A DNA stretch of 64,000 bases from positions 19,471 to 83,470 of the forward strand of contig CAIUTB010000147.1 of NCBI GenBank assembly GCA_903901975.1, given 5' to 3'. This stretch comes from an uncultured Bacteroidales bacterium. GTDB lineage: Bacteria > Bacteroidota > Bacteroidia > Bacteroidales > Paludibacteraceae. Of this stretch, positions 33,070-41,951 are shown piece after piece (within the stretch, counting starts at the first letter, position 1; every line of letters begins with the position of its first letter). The position numbers and the translations under genes are program-made. Under the pieces are notes generated by a model. It was not told where the DNA came from and did no database searches. It saw only the letters and a list, made by a program, of their open reading frames with translations.

Positions 33070-34302
33070 TCATTTAAAATGTTTCACATAAGTATCCATA
33101 TCTTTATCACCACGCCCTGAAACGGTGATAACCACAATATCGTCGGGTTTAAAAGTAGCTTTTTCTTTTTTGAGCAATGCAAGTGCGTGTGCCGATTCAA
33201 TGGCCGGAATAATTCCTTCCAAACGGGTCAACTCAAAGGCGGCTTCCAATGCTTCATCATCATTAATGGCATGCACTTTGGTACGACCAACCTGCGCGAA
33301 ATATGCATGTGCAGGTCCGATTCCAGGATAATCCAATCCTGCTGAAATTGAATAAGGTTCCGTAATCTGACCATCTTCGTCCTGCATCAGCAATGTGCGA
33401 AAACCGTGAATAATTCCAACAGTTCCAATGCTTATCGTTGCAGCAGTTTCACCGGTTTCAACGCCCATGCCACCCGCTTCGGCCGAAATTAGTTGAACGC
33501 GTTCATCATTTATATAATGATAATAGGTTCCCATGGCGTTACTTCCACCACCCACACAGGCCATCAGGTAATCGGGATAATCGCGACCAATCTGCTCCTG
33601 TAACTGCCATTTTATTTCCTCACTGATAACCGACTGGAAGAATCCAACCATGTCGGGATACGGATGTGGCCCAACTGTTGATCCAATAATATAAAATGAA
33701 TCGGGATTTGAGCACCAATAACGGATAGCTTCGTTGGTGGCATCTTTCAGTGTACAGTTCCCACTGGTCACAGGTTCAACCGTTGCACCCAACATGCGCA
33801 TTTTCTGCACGTTCAAAAACTGACGTTCCACATCCGTTTTGCCCATAAATACAATACACTCCAACCCCATTAATGCACAGGCTGTAGCAGTTGCCACACC
33901 GTGTTGTCCGGCACCAGTTTCGGCAATAATGCGGGTTTTGCCCATGCGTTTTGCCAACAGAATTTGTCCTAAGGCATTGTTGATTTTATGTGCACCGGTA
34001 TGGTTCAAATCTTCCCTTTTGAGGTAAACATTTGTGCCATATTCTGCTGATAAACGCTTTGCTAAATACAGTGGCGAAGGCCGCCCTACGTAGTTTTTAA
34101 GCAAGTCGTAATATTCGGCTTTGAAGGAAGCATCTTTTTTAATGGCGTAAAAAGCTTCTTTGAGTCGCTCAACAGTTCCATGCAAAATCTCAGGAATGTA
34201 GGCACCTCCAAATTCGCCATAATAGCCGTTGTTATCAATACCCCCAACCCCTAAAGGGGAGTTGAAGTTAGTATTGTTGTTTGTATTTTTTTCTTTGTTC
34301 AT
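33070..34302 (-). CDS. trpB: Tryptophan synthase beta chain
   Basis: GYYGEFGGAYIPE, KREDLNHTGAHKINNALGQILLAKRMGKTRIIAETGAGQHGVATAT, GGGSNAMG. Confidence 0.96.
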   Translation of the reverse strand: MNKEKNTNNNTNFNSPLGVGGIDNNGYYGEFGGAYIPEILHGTVERLKEAFYAIKKDASFKAEYYDLLKNYVGRPSPLYLAKRLSAEYGTNVYLKREDLNHTGAHKINNALGQILLAKRMGKTRIIAETGAGQHGVATATACALMGLECIVFMGKTDVERQFLNVQKMRMLGATVEPVTSGNCTLKDATNEAIRYWCSNPDSFYIIGSTVGPHPYPDMVGFFQSVISEEIKWQLQEQIGRDYPDYLMACVGGGSNAMGTYYHYINDERVQLISAEAGGMGVETGETAATISIGTVGIIHGFRTLLMQDEDGQITEPYSISAGLDYPGIGPAHAYFAQVGRTKVHAINDDEALEAAFELTRLEGIIPAIESAHALALLKKEKATFKPDDIVVITVSGRGDKDMDTYVKHFK

Positions 34303-34352
34303 ATAATCTTAAATAAACAGTTGTAATTTAACTCCCCTTTAGGGGTTAGGGG
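34241..34352. repeat. CCCCTAAAGGGG-type inverted-terminus element, copy E9 (trpB 5' end)
   Basis: cccccaacccctaaaggggagttgaagttagtattg ... actccccctttaggggttaggggt-like end. Confidence 0.75.
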
Positions 34353-34358
34353 TCAAAC

Positions 34359-34394
34359 AAAAAAGGCTTATCGTGAGTCCGACAAGCCTTTTTG
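34359..34394 (-). terminator. trp attenuator terminator upstream of trpB
   Basis: minus strand aaaaaggcttgtcg-gactca-cgataagcctttttt. Confidence 0.85.
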
Positions 34395-34441
34395 TAATAT
34401 CTTATTATTTCGACAATTTACATAGGTGTTACATCTCACGA

Positions 34442-34498
34442 TTAGCTAATCTGCAAGTGCCACCACCAAAATTTGTTTATTGTCAAAATTGTATTCAT
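34442..34498 (-). CDS. trpL: trp leader peptide MNTILTINKFWWWHLQIS
   Basis: 18-codon ORF with three consecutive Trp codons, followed by an antiterminator segment (ATCGTGAG) complementary to the terminator hairpin (CTCACGAT). Confidence 0.85.
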   Translation of the reverse strand: MNTILTINKFWWWHLQIS

Positions 34499-34522
34499 TT
34501 CTTTTTGATTTAATATCGGGTA

Positions 34523-34553
34523 CAAAGATGATAAATTATTTTTATTTGTGCAA
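34523..34553 (-). promoter_or_regulatory. Putative trp operon promoter (TTG-N20-CATCTTTG)
   Basis: Minus-strand near-match to the Bacteroidetes -33/-7 consensus just upstream of trpL. Confidence 0.5.
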
Positions 34554-34778
34554 GAAAAATGTCATTTTTCAGATTATTTAAACCTTTTGTTTTTCATTAG
34601 ACAAATATCCTATGGAAATGCGGGATTTATTATCTTCATCTTTCTGAATCAATAATACTTTCTTTATCTGATAAGTTTTACTGGATTACAATTTAACAAC
34701 TACCATTTTATGTTGAAAGTGCCGTGTTTGAATAGATTTTAAGAATGAACAATTAAAAACTTTACGAATATTAGAAAA

Positions 34779-36755
34779 TTAATTAATTTTCGGCTTTGTA
34801 CTCACAGTCAAATCATTCTCCTTCATTCGTCTTTGGTATGTTTGTAAAATTGCCTTTAATTGCAACTCCATTTTATCAGCTTGTATTTTATCTTTACTAA
34901 GTAGGTTTACTTTCTGCATTCTGTCCTGCTTATAATTATACAATGCAGTTGCTTTTACTCCATTAAACTGAAAAAGATATTCATTCGAATAAAAACTATA
35001 GACTCCATTTTCATCGTTTGTACTAAAAGCATTTTCTGATTTCCTGTGAAATACATCGGTCCCAAAAGCTACAAATGGCAAATCATAACCCAGGAATCCT
35101 AATATAGAAGGCTTAATATCAATTTGTTGAGCAATTTCTTTTCTATATTCTGCAGCAATACCAGCAGGATAGTAGAAGATAATCGGAACAGCGTGCAATC
35201 CGATATCGTTTTGGTAGATTGGCTGGTTGGTAGCATTCGTATGATCGCCCGTTATAACGAAAATTGTGCGTTTGAACCAGGGCATTTTGCGTGCCTTTTC
35301 AAAAAAATGTTTCAATGCAATATCCGTATACCTCACACATTTATGAATTGGAAGCGTTCCTTCTTTCAATTCGTTCTTATAACTTTCAGGAATTACATAA
35401 GGATGGTGTGAACTTGCTGAAAACAAGCTGGTTATAAAAGGTTCGTGAAAAGTATTCATTTTGTCGGCAAAATACTGAAAATACGCTTCATCCCAAATAG
35501 CCCATGTTCCGTCGAAATCTTTAGTACTTCCATATTCGGTCATACCAAAGTAATCTTTAAAACCACTTGTTTTTGCAAATGCCCAAAACCCCATTGAACC
35601 ATTTGGAGCTCCATGAAAAAAAGCAGAATAATACCCTTTTTTTGCCAATTCACCTGCCAGACTGAGCACCTGATTATTCCCGTAATCACCTACAAAATAT
35701 GGTTCACCCACCCTTGGAATTGAAGCCAGTACCGAAGGAATAGCGTCAATTGATTTTCGACCATTGGCTAAAGAAGTTTCAAAAGTAAGACTTTTAGCTA
35801 TTATAGAATCTAAAAATGGGGTATATCCCTTATAATCTTTGCCTATAAGCTCTTTATTCAGTGACCCGATATATTCACGACCAAAACTTTCCAAAATAAG
35901 CACCACCACATTCAGTTTTTTCATTTTGCTTGTTTTTGGTGGATAATATACTGTTGCCTGGATGCGCTCAGGTTCATTGGAATCTTTAAAATAAGCGAAA
36001 TCTGGAAGGCTATTATTCTCGATGGTTCGAATAAGTGTAAATGGAGTATTCAGGATAAATGATGATTCAATCGGTTTGTTTACATATTGATTTGCATTAC
36101 TGATAGTTATTGGCCGTACATACCGGCCTATACCTCCCCGAATTCCAATAACCGTAGATGCTATTGCCGTTAAAAAAACCAACACATTTACAGTCCAATA
36201 GATCCAGCCTGGTTTCAGCTTTGTTTTTTGATTGTGTGAACTGTAGACGAAATATAAAATTGGGAAAAAACTAAATGCCAAAACCACCAAAATCCAGTGA
36301 TCAAGCATTGCATCAGCAAAGATTTTTAGCAGGTTATCGGTGTGCGAAAACTCATTGAAAATACTCCAGGTTGTTCTTCTTTGTGAAAACTCAAAATAGA
36401 TTGTATCTACAATGTTTAAAATCAATGCAAAACCATTTGTAATTACAAAAATCCATTGAATTGTTTTCGTAAAGTACTTTTCTTTCCTCCATGAAACTGG
36501 TAAGGGAAAAAATGCCAAAAGTATATAAAGTAGATTAACGTATAGAATCCCTGACAAATCAAATTGTAATGACCCTTTTATTAGCAAAAACCAATCATTC
36601 TGATTAATACTTGTGAAATACTTTGCATTGTAGCATACAAACACGATACGGGTCAGCATATATAATGCAAACAGTAAAATTGTGTTTTTTAGTATTGCCA
36701 AATAGTACTTCCAACTGGAAGAATTTTCTGATTTTAGGCCTTTATACATATTCAT
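34779..36755 (-). CDS. LTA synthase family sulfatase / phosphoglycerol transferase-like membrane protein
   Basis: N-terminal multi-TM; NVVVLILESFGREYIG; ITGDHTNATNQP; SSHHPYVIPESY. Confidence 0.85.
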   Translation of the reverse strand: MNMYKGLKSENSSSWKYYLAILKNTILLFALYMLTRIVFVCYNAKYFTSINQNDWFLLIKGSLQFDLSGILYVNLLYILLAFFPLPVSWRKEKYFTKTIQWIFVITNGFALILNIVDTIYFEFSQRRTTWSIFNEFSHTDNLLKIFADAMLDHWILVVLAFSFFPILYFVYSSHNQKTKLKPGWIYWTVNVLVFLTAIASTVIGIRGGIGRYVRPITISNANQYVNKPIESSFILNTPFTLIRTIENNSLPDFAYFKDSNEPERIQATVYYPPKTSKMKKLNVVVLILESFGREYIGSLNKELIGKDYKGYTPFLDSIIAKSLTFETSLANGRKSIDAIPSVLASIPRVGEPYFVGDYGNNQVLSLAGELAKKGYYSAFFHGAPNGSMGFWAFAKTSGFKDYFGMTEYGSTKDFDGTWAIWDEAYFQYFADKMNTFHEPFITSLFSASSHHPYVIPESYKNELKEGTLPIHKCVRYTDIALKHFFEKARKMPWFKRTIFVITGDHTNATNQPIYQNDIGLHAVPIIFYYPAGIAAEYRKEIAQQIDIKPSILGFLGYDLPFVAFGTDVFHRKSENAFSTNDENGVYSFYSNEYLFQFNGVKATALYNYKQDRMQKVNLLSKDKIQADKMELQLKAILQTYQRRMKENDLTVSTKPKIN

Positions 36756-36784
36756 GGTTTGCCAATACCTTTGTTCACTAACTA

Positions 36785-37071
36785 ATTATTTGTGAGAATA
36801 TCGGTTCGATTTATATCAACGGCAAAGAGTACATAAGTCTAAAGTACTATATTGCAAAGAGTATAAACCCCGACTTTTGGAATCCGAAAACAAATCGTGC
36901 CAAAGGTACAAAAGATTTTCCTGAATATCCTGAATTTAATAATCGTTTAGATGTTATTGAATCGACTATAAACAGCGTATTTCTAAAGTTTGAATTGTCG
37001 AACGATACAACATTCAATTGTTTAATCCACTTTTACATTGTTGAGTTTAGATACAATAGAAATCATATTTA
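36785..37071 (+). pseudogene. Tyrosine recombinase remnant (arm DNA-binding domain only)
   Basis: Frame without a start or catalytic domain reads IGSIYINGKEYISLKYYIAKSINPDFWNPKTNRAKGTKDFPEYPEFNNRLDVIESTINSVFLKF. Confidence 0.6.
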
Positions 37072-37188
37072 ATTTTGAAATGAATGATTGAAAATAGTTT
37101 TTAAAATTAGAACAATAGTATTAAAATAAAATCGTATTTTTGCATTCTACAGATGCAATTTGTCCGGTTTCAAATTCAAATTACAGGA

Positions 37189-37715
37189 ATGGAATTACAA
37201 ATTATACAGAATAAGATATACGAACCAATGGTCAGCGTAGCTAAATACGAGGACAACGTGTTATGTTGGACTTCGATTTAGCTGATTTGTACGAAACAGA
37301 AACAAAGCGTCTGAAAGAAGCTGTTCGTAGGAATATCAAGCGTTTTCCTCCTGATTTTATGTTTGAGTTAAGTCCAAAAGAATGGGAAATCTTGAGGACG
37401 CAATTTGCGACCTCAAGATGGGGCGGTGTTCGTTATCAACCATTTGCCTTTACCGAGCAAGGTGTTGCAATGCTGGCAAGCATATTAAAAAGCGAAAAAG
37501 CAATCGAAGTAAATATACAAATTGTCAGAGCATTTGTAATACTTCGTCAGTATGCTCTCGGTTATGCCGAACTCAACCAAAAGTTGGAAACCTTTATGCT
37601 CGAAACCAATATGCAATTCAGCGATATTTATCAGGCACTGACCGAAATGGCAAGCCAAACCGAAAAAGATCAAAAACCAATTCCGCCAATTGGACTATTG
37701 GCGTATGAGAAATAA
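37189..37715 (+). pseudogene. ORF6N-domain protein, apparently frameshifted near its N-terminus (ORF in track 37263..37715)
   Basis: MELQIIQNKIYE then frame break, then (I)RGQRVMLDFDLADLYETETKRLKEAVRRNIKRFPPDFMFEL. Confidence 0.7.
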
Positions 37716-37720
37716 TAATT
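37616..37720 (+). repeat. ~105-bp direct repeat, copy 1 (ORF6N 3' end)
   Basis: Nearly identical to 38821..38925, ~4 differences by eye. Confidence 0.9.
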
Positions 37721-38768
37721 GATTAAAAAGTTCCCAACTATGAATATTGAATTATCAAAAACCCAGTTCATTACTGAAATTAAGGAAAAAGTACGACAAG
37801 CGCAGTACGAAGCCCTAAAAGTAGTGAATGTACATTTGATTGATTTATACTGGGAAATTGGGAAATCAATATCCGAGAAGCAAACATTAGGTTGGGGTAA
37901 GTCTATTGTTCCTACACTGTCGGATGAGTTGAAAAGAGAATTTCCTGAAACAACCGGATTTTCTAGCACCAACTTGTGGTATATGGTTCAGTTTTACAAT
38001 GAATACTTCAATCAGCCAAATCTCCAACCACTGGTTGGAGAAATTAGCTGGTCGAAACATTTGGTAATTCTATCAAAGTGTAAAGAAAATCAACAGCGTG
38101 AATTTTATATACTTGCAACAAAGAAATTTGGTTGGACAAAAGATGTATTGAATCATCAGATAGAGAATAAAACATTCGAAAAATACTTGTTACACCAAAC
38201 GAATTTTGACACCGTATTACCCGAAAAAATTAAGAATCAAGCTTATTTAGCAGTAAAAGACCATTACAACTTTGGTTTTTTGGAAATGTCAAACGAACAT
38301 TCTGAATATGAACTTGAACAGGCATTGATACAAAACATTCGGCAGTTTTTATTGGAACTTGGCTCTGATTTTTCGTATGTGGGAAATCAGTACAAAATTG
38401 TGCTAAGTTCTAAAGAATATCGAATCGACTTATTGTTGTTTCATCGCCGATTGCAATGCCTTGTGGCTATCGACCTTAAAATTGGAGAGTTTGAACCGGA
38501 ACACAAGGGGAAAATGGAATTTTATTTATCGGTACTGAATGATAAAGTGAAGCTTGAACATGAAAATCCTTCGATTGGGATTATTATATGCAAAGATAAA
38601 GATAGAACCATTGTGGAGTATTCGCTTCAAACAGCAACACTACCCATTGGCGTGGCAACATATAATACCGGAACAAAATTACCGTTAGCATACAAATCAG
38701 TATTGCCATCGCCCGAAACGATTAGCAAAAAACTAATTCAATTTTTACAACAAATTAACGAGAAATAA
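37719..38768 (+). CDS. DUF1016 / PDDEXK nuclease domain protein (YhcG family)
   Basis: YWEIGKSISEKQ, FSSTNLWYMVQFYNEY, LVAIDLKIGEFEPEHKGKMEFYLSVLND. Confidence 0.9.
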   Translation: MIKKFPTMNIELSKTQFITEIKEKVRQAQYEALKVVNVHLIDLYWEIGKSISEKQTLGWGKSIVPTLSDELKREFPETTGFSSTNLWYMVQFYNEYFNQPNLQPLVGEISWSKHLVILSKCKENQQREFYILATKKFGWTKDVLNHQIENKTFEKYLLHQTNFDTVLPEKIKNQAYLAVKDHYNFGFLEMSNEHSEYELEQALIQNIRQFLLELGSDFSYVGNQYKIVLSSKEYRIDLLLFHRRLQCLVAIDLKIGEFEPEHKGKMEFYLSVLNDKVKLEHENPSIGIIICKDKDRTIVEYSLQTATLPIGVATYNTGTKLPLAYKSVLPSPETISKKLIQFLQQINEK

Positions 38769-38775
38769 AAACTTG

Positions 38776-38827
38776 AAAAATAAACAGACAATAAACTAAT
38801 TTTCAACATATTAAAATAGCATTCTGC
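38776..38827 (+). repeat. ~52-bp direct repeat, copy 1
   Basis: aaaaataaacagacaataaactaattttcaacatattaaaatagcattctgc, similar to 39821..39874. Confidence 0.8.
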
Positions 38828-38925
38828 GATATTTATCAGGCACTGACCGAAATGGCAAGCCAAACCGAAAAAGATCAAAAACCAATTCCGCCAATTGGAC
38901 AGTTGGCGTATGAAAAATAATAATT
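38821..38925 (+). repeat. ~105-bp direct repeat, copy 2 (orphan ORF6N tail)
   Basis: Nearly identical to 37616..37720 but with no ORF6N gene body in front. Confidence 0.9.
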
Positions 38926-39011
38926 TTAAAGCTAACGAATTCGTAACCTTTAAAAGTCCGATAGTTTTTTCAATTCAATAAAACGAAAATCATAATTAAC
39001 GCATAAAACAA

Positions 39012-39845
39012 ATGACCAAAAGTAAAACCATAAACATTGAAGACAAGGAAATACTGATTTATTCAAAGAATAATGAAGATTTTATTTCTCTTACTGATAT
39101 GGCTCACAGTCAGTTGGAAGATGTTGTAATTATCAAATGGCTGAGCTTAAAAAACACCATAGAATATATTGGCGAATGGGAAGCTATGTACAATCCCGAT
39201 TTTAATTATACCGAATTCGGTACAATTAAAAATGCTTCAGGTGGTAATAACTTTGTGTTATCTGTTAAGCAATGGATTGAGAAAACAAATGCTGTAGGGT
39301 TGACTGCCAAAGCCGGAAGGTATGGTGGAACGTATGCACACAAAGATATTGCATTTCATTTTGGGATGTGGATTAGTCCTAAATTCCAATTGCTACTTGT
39401 AAAAGAGTATCAACGCCTCAAAGACGATGAAAATGACCGTTTAAAATTAGAGTGGAGCTTTCAACGAACATTGTCGAAAGTGAATTACATTATACATACC
39501 GATGCAATTAAAGAAAACCTGATTCCGACTGAATTAACTCCGCAACAAATCAGTTATGTTTATGCCAATGAAGCAGATATGCTCAATATGGCTTTGTTTG
39601 GCAAAACTGCAATGCAATGGAGAACAGAGAACCCAACATTGAAAGGTAACATTAGAGATACAGCAAACATTGAACAATTGGTGGTACTATCCAATATGGA
39701 AAGTATGAATGCAGTACTAATTCACCAGGGCTTATCACAGTCGGATAGATTGAAAGAACTGAATAAAATGGCAATTATGCAAATGAAATCTCTTTTACAC
39801 AATACTGAAATTCAAAAACTAAAAGATAAACAGACAATAATTTAA
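39012..39845 (+). CDS. KilA-N domain-containing protein
   Basis: DFISLTDMAHSQ, IIKWLSLKNTIEYIGEWE, AGRYGGTYAHKDIAFHFGMWISPKFQLLLVKEYQRLK. Confidence 0.9.
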   Translation: MTKSKTINIEDKEILIYSKNNEDFISLTDMAHSQLEDVVIIKWLSLKNTIEYIGEWEAMYNPDFNYTEFGTIKNASGGNNFVLSVKQWIEKTNAVGLTAKAGRYGGTYAHKDIAFHFGMWISPKFQLLLVKEYQRLKDDENDRLKLEWSFQRTLSKVNYIIHTDAIKENLIPTELTPQQISYVYANEADMLNMALFGKTAMQWRTENPTLKGNIRDTANIEQLVVLSNMESMNAVLIHQGLSQSDRLKELNKMAIMQMKSLLHNTEIQKLKDKQTII

Positions 39846-39874
39846 TTTTCAACATTTTATAAATAGCATTCTGC
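39821..39874 (+). repeat. ~52-bp direct repeat, copy 2 (KilA-N 3' end)
   Basis: aaaagataaacagacaataatttaattttcaacattttataaatagcattctgc. Confidence 0.8.
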
Positions 39875-39883
39875 TATTGTTCG

Positions 39884-40009
39884 CTTCACCGAAACCTAGG
39901 AAATTTCATTTAAGCGACACACAAAAGATTAATAAGCAAAATGCTCATGCCAACCGGCGTGGGCTTTTGAATTATCTTTGTGTGTAGGCTTCCTAGGGCC
40001 TCGGTGAAG
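39884..40009. other. Long near-continuous hairpin (~126 nt), possible structured RNA or mobile palindrome
   Basis: cttcaccgaaacctaggaa/ttcctagggcctcggtgaag outer arms; acacacaaaagat/atctttgtgtgt middle; caaaatgctcatgcc-aacc-ggcgtgggcttttg apex. Confidence 0.7.
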
Positions 40010-40082
40010 GGTGATGATTTAGTCCACGCTTTTTTTGTGGACATAATTTATCTGAATGATGGCTGATGCGTAAGCTGAAGCC

Positions 40083-40199
40083 ATGAATAACAATACCAAA
40101 CAACAGTCTAAAAACCACCTTAATGAGGGTTTCACTCCAAGTGAAGCCCTCATTTGCATGTATTTACCTATAACAAAATACAAAATATGCCAACATTAA
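40083..40199 (+). CDS. Small 38-aa ORF overlapping the mod start
   Basis: MNNNTKQQSKNHLNEGFTPSEALICMYLPITKYKICQH; stop overlaps the ATG at 40187. Confidence 0.3.
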   Translation: MNNNTKQQSKNHLNEGFTPSEALICMYLPITKYKICQH

Positions 40200-41950
40200 A
40201 CTGGATAGGTAAAGATAAGGTAGTAAACCATCATCACGATGTTCCGTTTCGGGTATTAGACCACAAATATGGGTTTAATGACGAAAAAGGAGAACAATCT
40301 GTTGAAGTCAAAAGTGGAAATAAAATTATTCATGGTGATAACTTAGAAGCTCTAAAAGCTTTACTACCCGAATATGAAGGACGTATTGATTGTATTTACA
40401 TTGATCCGCCATATAACACGGGAAAAGAGAAATGGGTGTATAATGACAATGTAAAAGATAAACGAATTGAGAAATGGTTGGGAGAAGTTGTTGGTGTTGA
40501 GGGTGAAGACTTTACCCGCCATGATAAGTGGCTGTGTATGATGTTTCCACGATTAAATTTATTATACAAACTTTTGAAAGATGACGGACTATTCTTTTGT
40601 TCAATTGATGATTACGAGCAAGGGAATCTAAAGCCAATGCTTGATATAATTTTCGGACATCAAAACTTCCTAAACAACATTATATGGCAGCGAGCCTACT
40701 CACCAATCAATACAAAAAAGAGATTTTCTGCAAACCATGATTTTGTGATGTGTTATGCGAAAAACAAATCACAAGTAAATCTACTGTTACCAAGAACAGA
40801 AGATGCAAATGACAGGTATTCAAATCCTGATAATGACCCAAGAGGTTTATGGACTTCTGGAGATTTATCAGTTGGTCCTGTTGTCGAAGAAAAAGTCTAT
40901 GAAATTATAACTCCTTCAGGAAGAAGTGTATGGCCACCAAATGGCTACTGTTGGAGATTAGATAAAGTCAGATTTGAAGTTTTTAAAAAAGACAATCGAA
41001 TTTGGTTTGGTGAGAACGGTGATATTGTTCCTCGTATAAAAAGATTCATCTCTGAGGTTAAAGATGGAATTACTCCAATGACCGTTTGGACATACTCGGA
41101 GGTTGGTCATACACAGGATGCCAAAAGAGAAATAAAAGAATTATTCCCGAATTCAAAACTTCCATTTGAAACCCCAAAGCCAACGAAACTAATGGAAAAG
41201 ATTCTTTCGTTAAAGAATAATCCAAACACCATTGTATTAGACTCTTATGCTGGTACTGGGTCAACTGCACATGCAGTTTTGAACTTAAATAAAAGGGATG
41301 GTGGTAATCGGAAATTTATACTTATTGAACTTGAAGATTATGCAGAAGATATTACCGCAAACAGAGTAAAGAAAGCAATACAAGGGTATGAATACATTGG
41401 AAATAAAAGGACAATACTTAAAAGCTATTCTGTAAACCTCACAAATCTGAAAAAATCGAAGAAAATAATTGAGGAATTTGAATTGTATAAATTGAATGAA
41501 AAGTATTCAAATGTAACGCTCGAATCTGACAATGGGAATATAGCTATTATTGGTGAAGAAAGTATTTCGGGAATGACGGAAGGAACAGGTGGTAGTTTCG
41601 ATTTTTACGAATTAGGAGCACCTATTTTCAACGAAGACCAAAACCTGAATGAAGAAGTTGGCGAGCAAAAAATACGGGAATATATCTACTATACAGAAAC
41701 CAAACAACATCTTGAAAAAGAACAAGTAGCGGAACAGAAATACTTGCTTGATAATTATAACAATACAGGCTATTATTTCTATTACGAAAAGGAAAAGTTC
41801 ACTACTTTAAGTGTTGATACTTTGAATATTGTAACGGAAATAGCAGAACAATACCTGATTTATGCCGACCATTGCTTGCTCGACAAGGATTATATGATGG
41901 CACGAAACATTATTTTCAAAAAAATACCACGAGACATAAAGCGATTCTAA
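40187..41950 (+). CDS. Type III restriction-modification DNA methyltransferase (Mod)
   Basis: IDCIYIDPPYNTGKEKW (DPPY motif), LDSYAGTGSTAHAVL (SAM motif); directly followed by res; start taken as MPTLNWIGKDKV. Confidence 0.92.
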   Translation: MPTLNWIGKDKVVNHHHDVPFRVLDHKYGFNDEKGEQSVEVKSGNKIIHGDNLEALKALLPEYEGRIDCIYIDPPYNTGKEKWVYNDNVKDKRIEKWLGEVVGVEGEDFTRHDKWLCMMFPRLNLLYKLLKDDGLFFCSIDDYEQGNLKPMLDIIFGHQNFLNNIIWQRAYSPINTKKRFSANHDFVMCYAKNKSQVNLLLPRTEDANDRYSNPDNDPRGLWTSGDLSVGPVVEEKVYEIITPSGRSVWPPNGYCWRLDKVRFEVFKKDNRIWFGENGDIVPRIKRFISEVKDGITPMTVWTYSEVGHTQDAKREIKELFPNSKLPFETPKPTKLMEKILSLKNNPNTIVLDSYAGTGSTAHAVLNLNKRDGGNRKFILIELEDYAEDITANRVKKAIQGYEYIGNKRTILKSYSVNLTNLKKSKKIIEEFELYKLNEKYSNVTLESDNGNIAIIGEESISGMTEGTGGSFDFYELGAPIFNEDQNLNEEVGEQKIREYIYYTETKQHLEKEQVAEQKYLLDNYNNTGYYFYYEKEKFTTLSVDTLNIVTEIAEQYLIYADHCLLDKDYMMARNIIFKKIPRDIKRF

Positions 41951-41951
41951 T

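Noticed and set aside
31375-34352. CRISPR array made of repeated CCCCTAAAGGGG units
   Set aside because: Units are kilobases apart, flank genes and form inverted pairs; no regular spacers or cas genes
39884-40199. Retron msr-msd element
   Set aside because: No reverse transcriptase ORF in or next to the region, and no typical a1/a2 arrangement could be shown
40187-41950. Phase-variable mod gene through simple sequence repeats
   Set aside because: No long mono- to tetranucleotide tract seen in the mod coding region or its promoter
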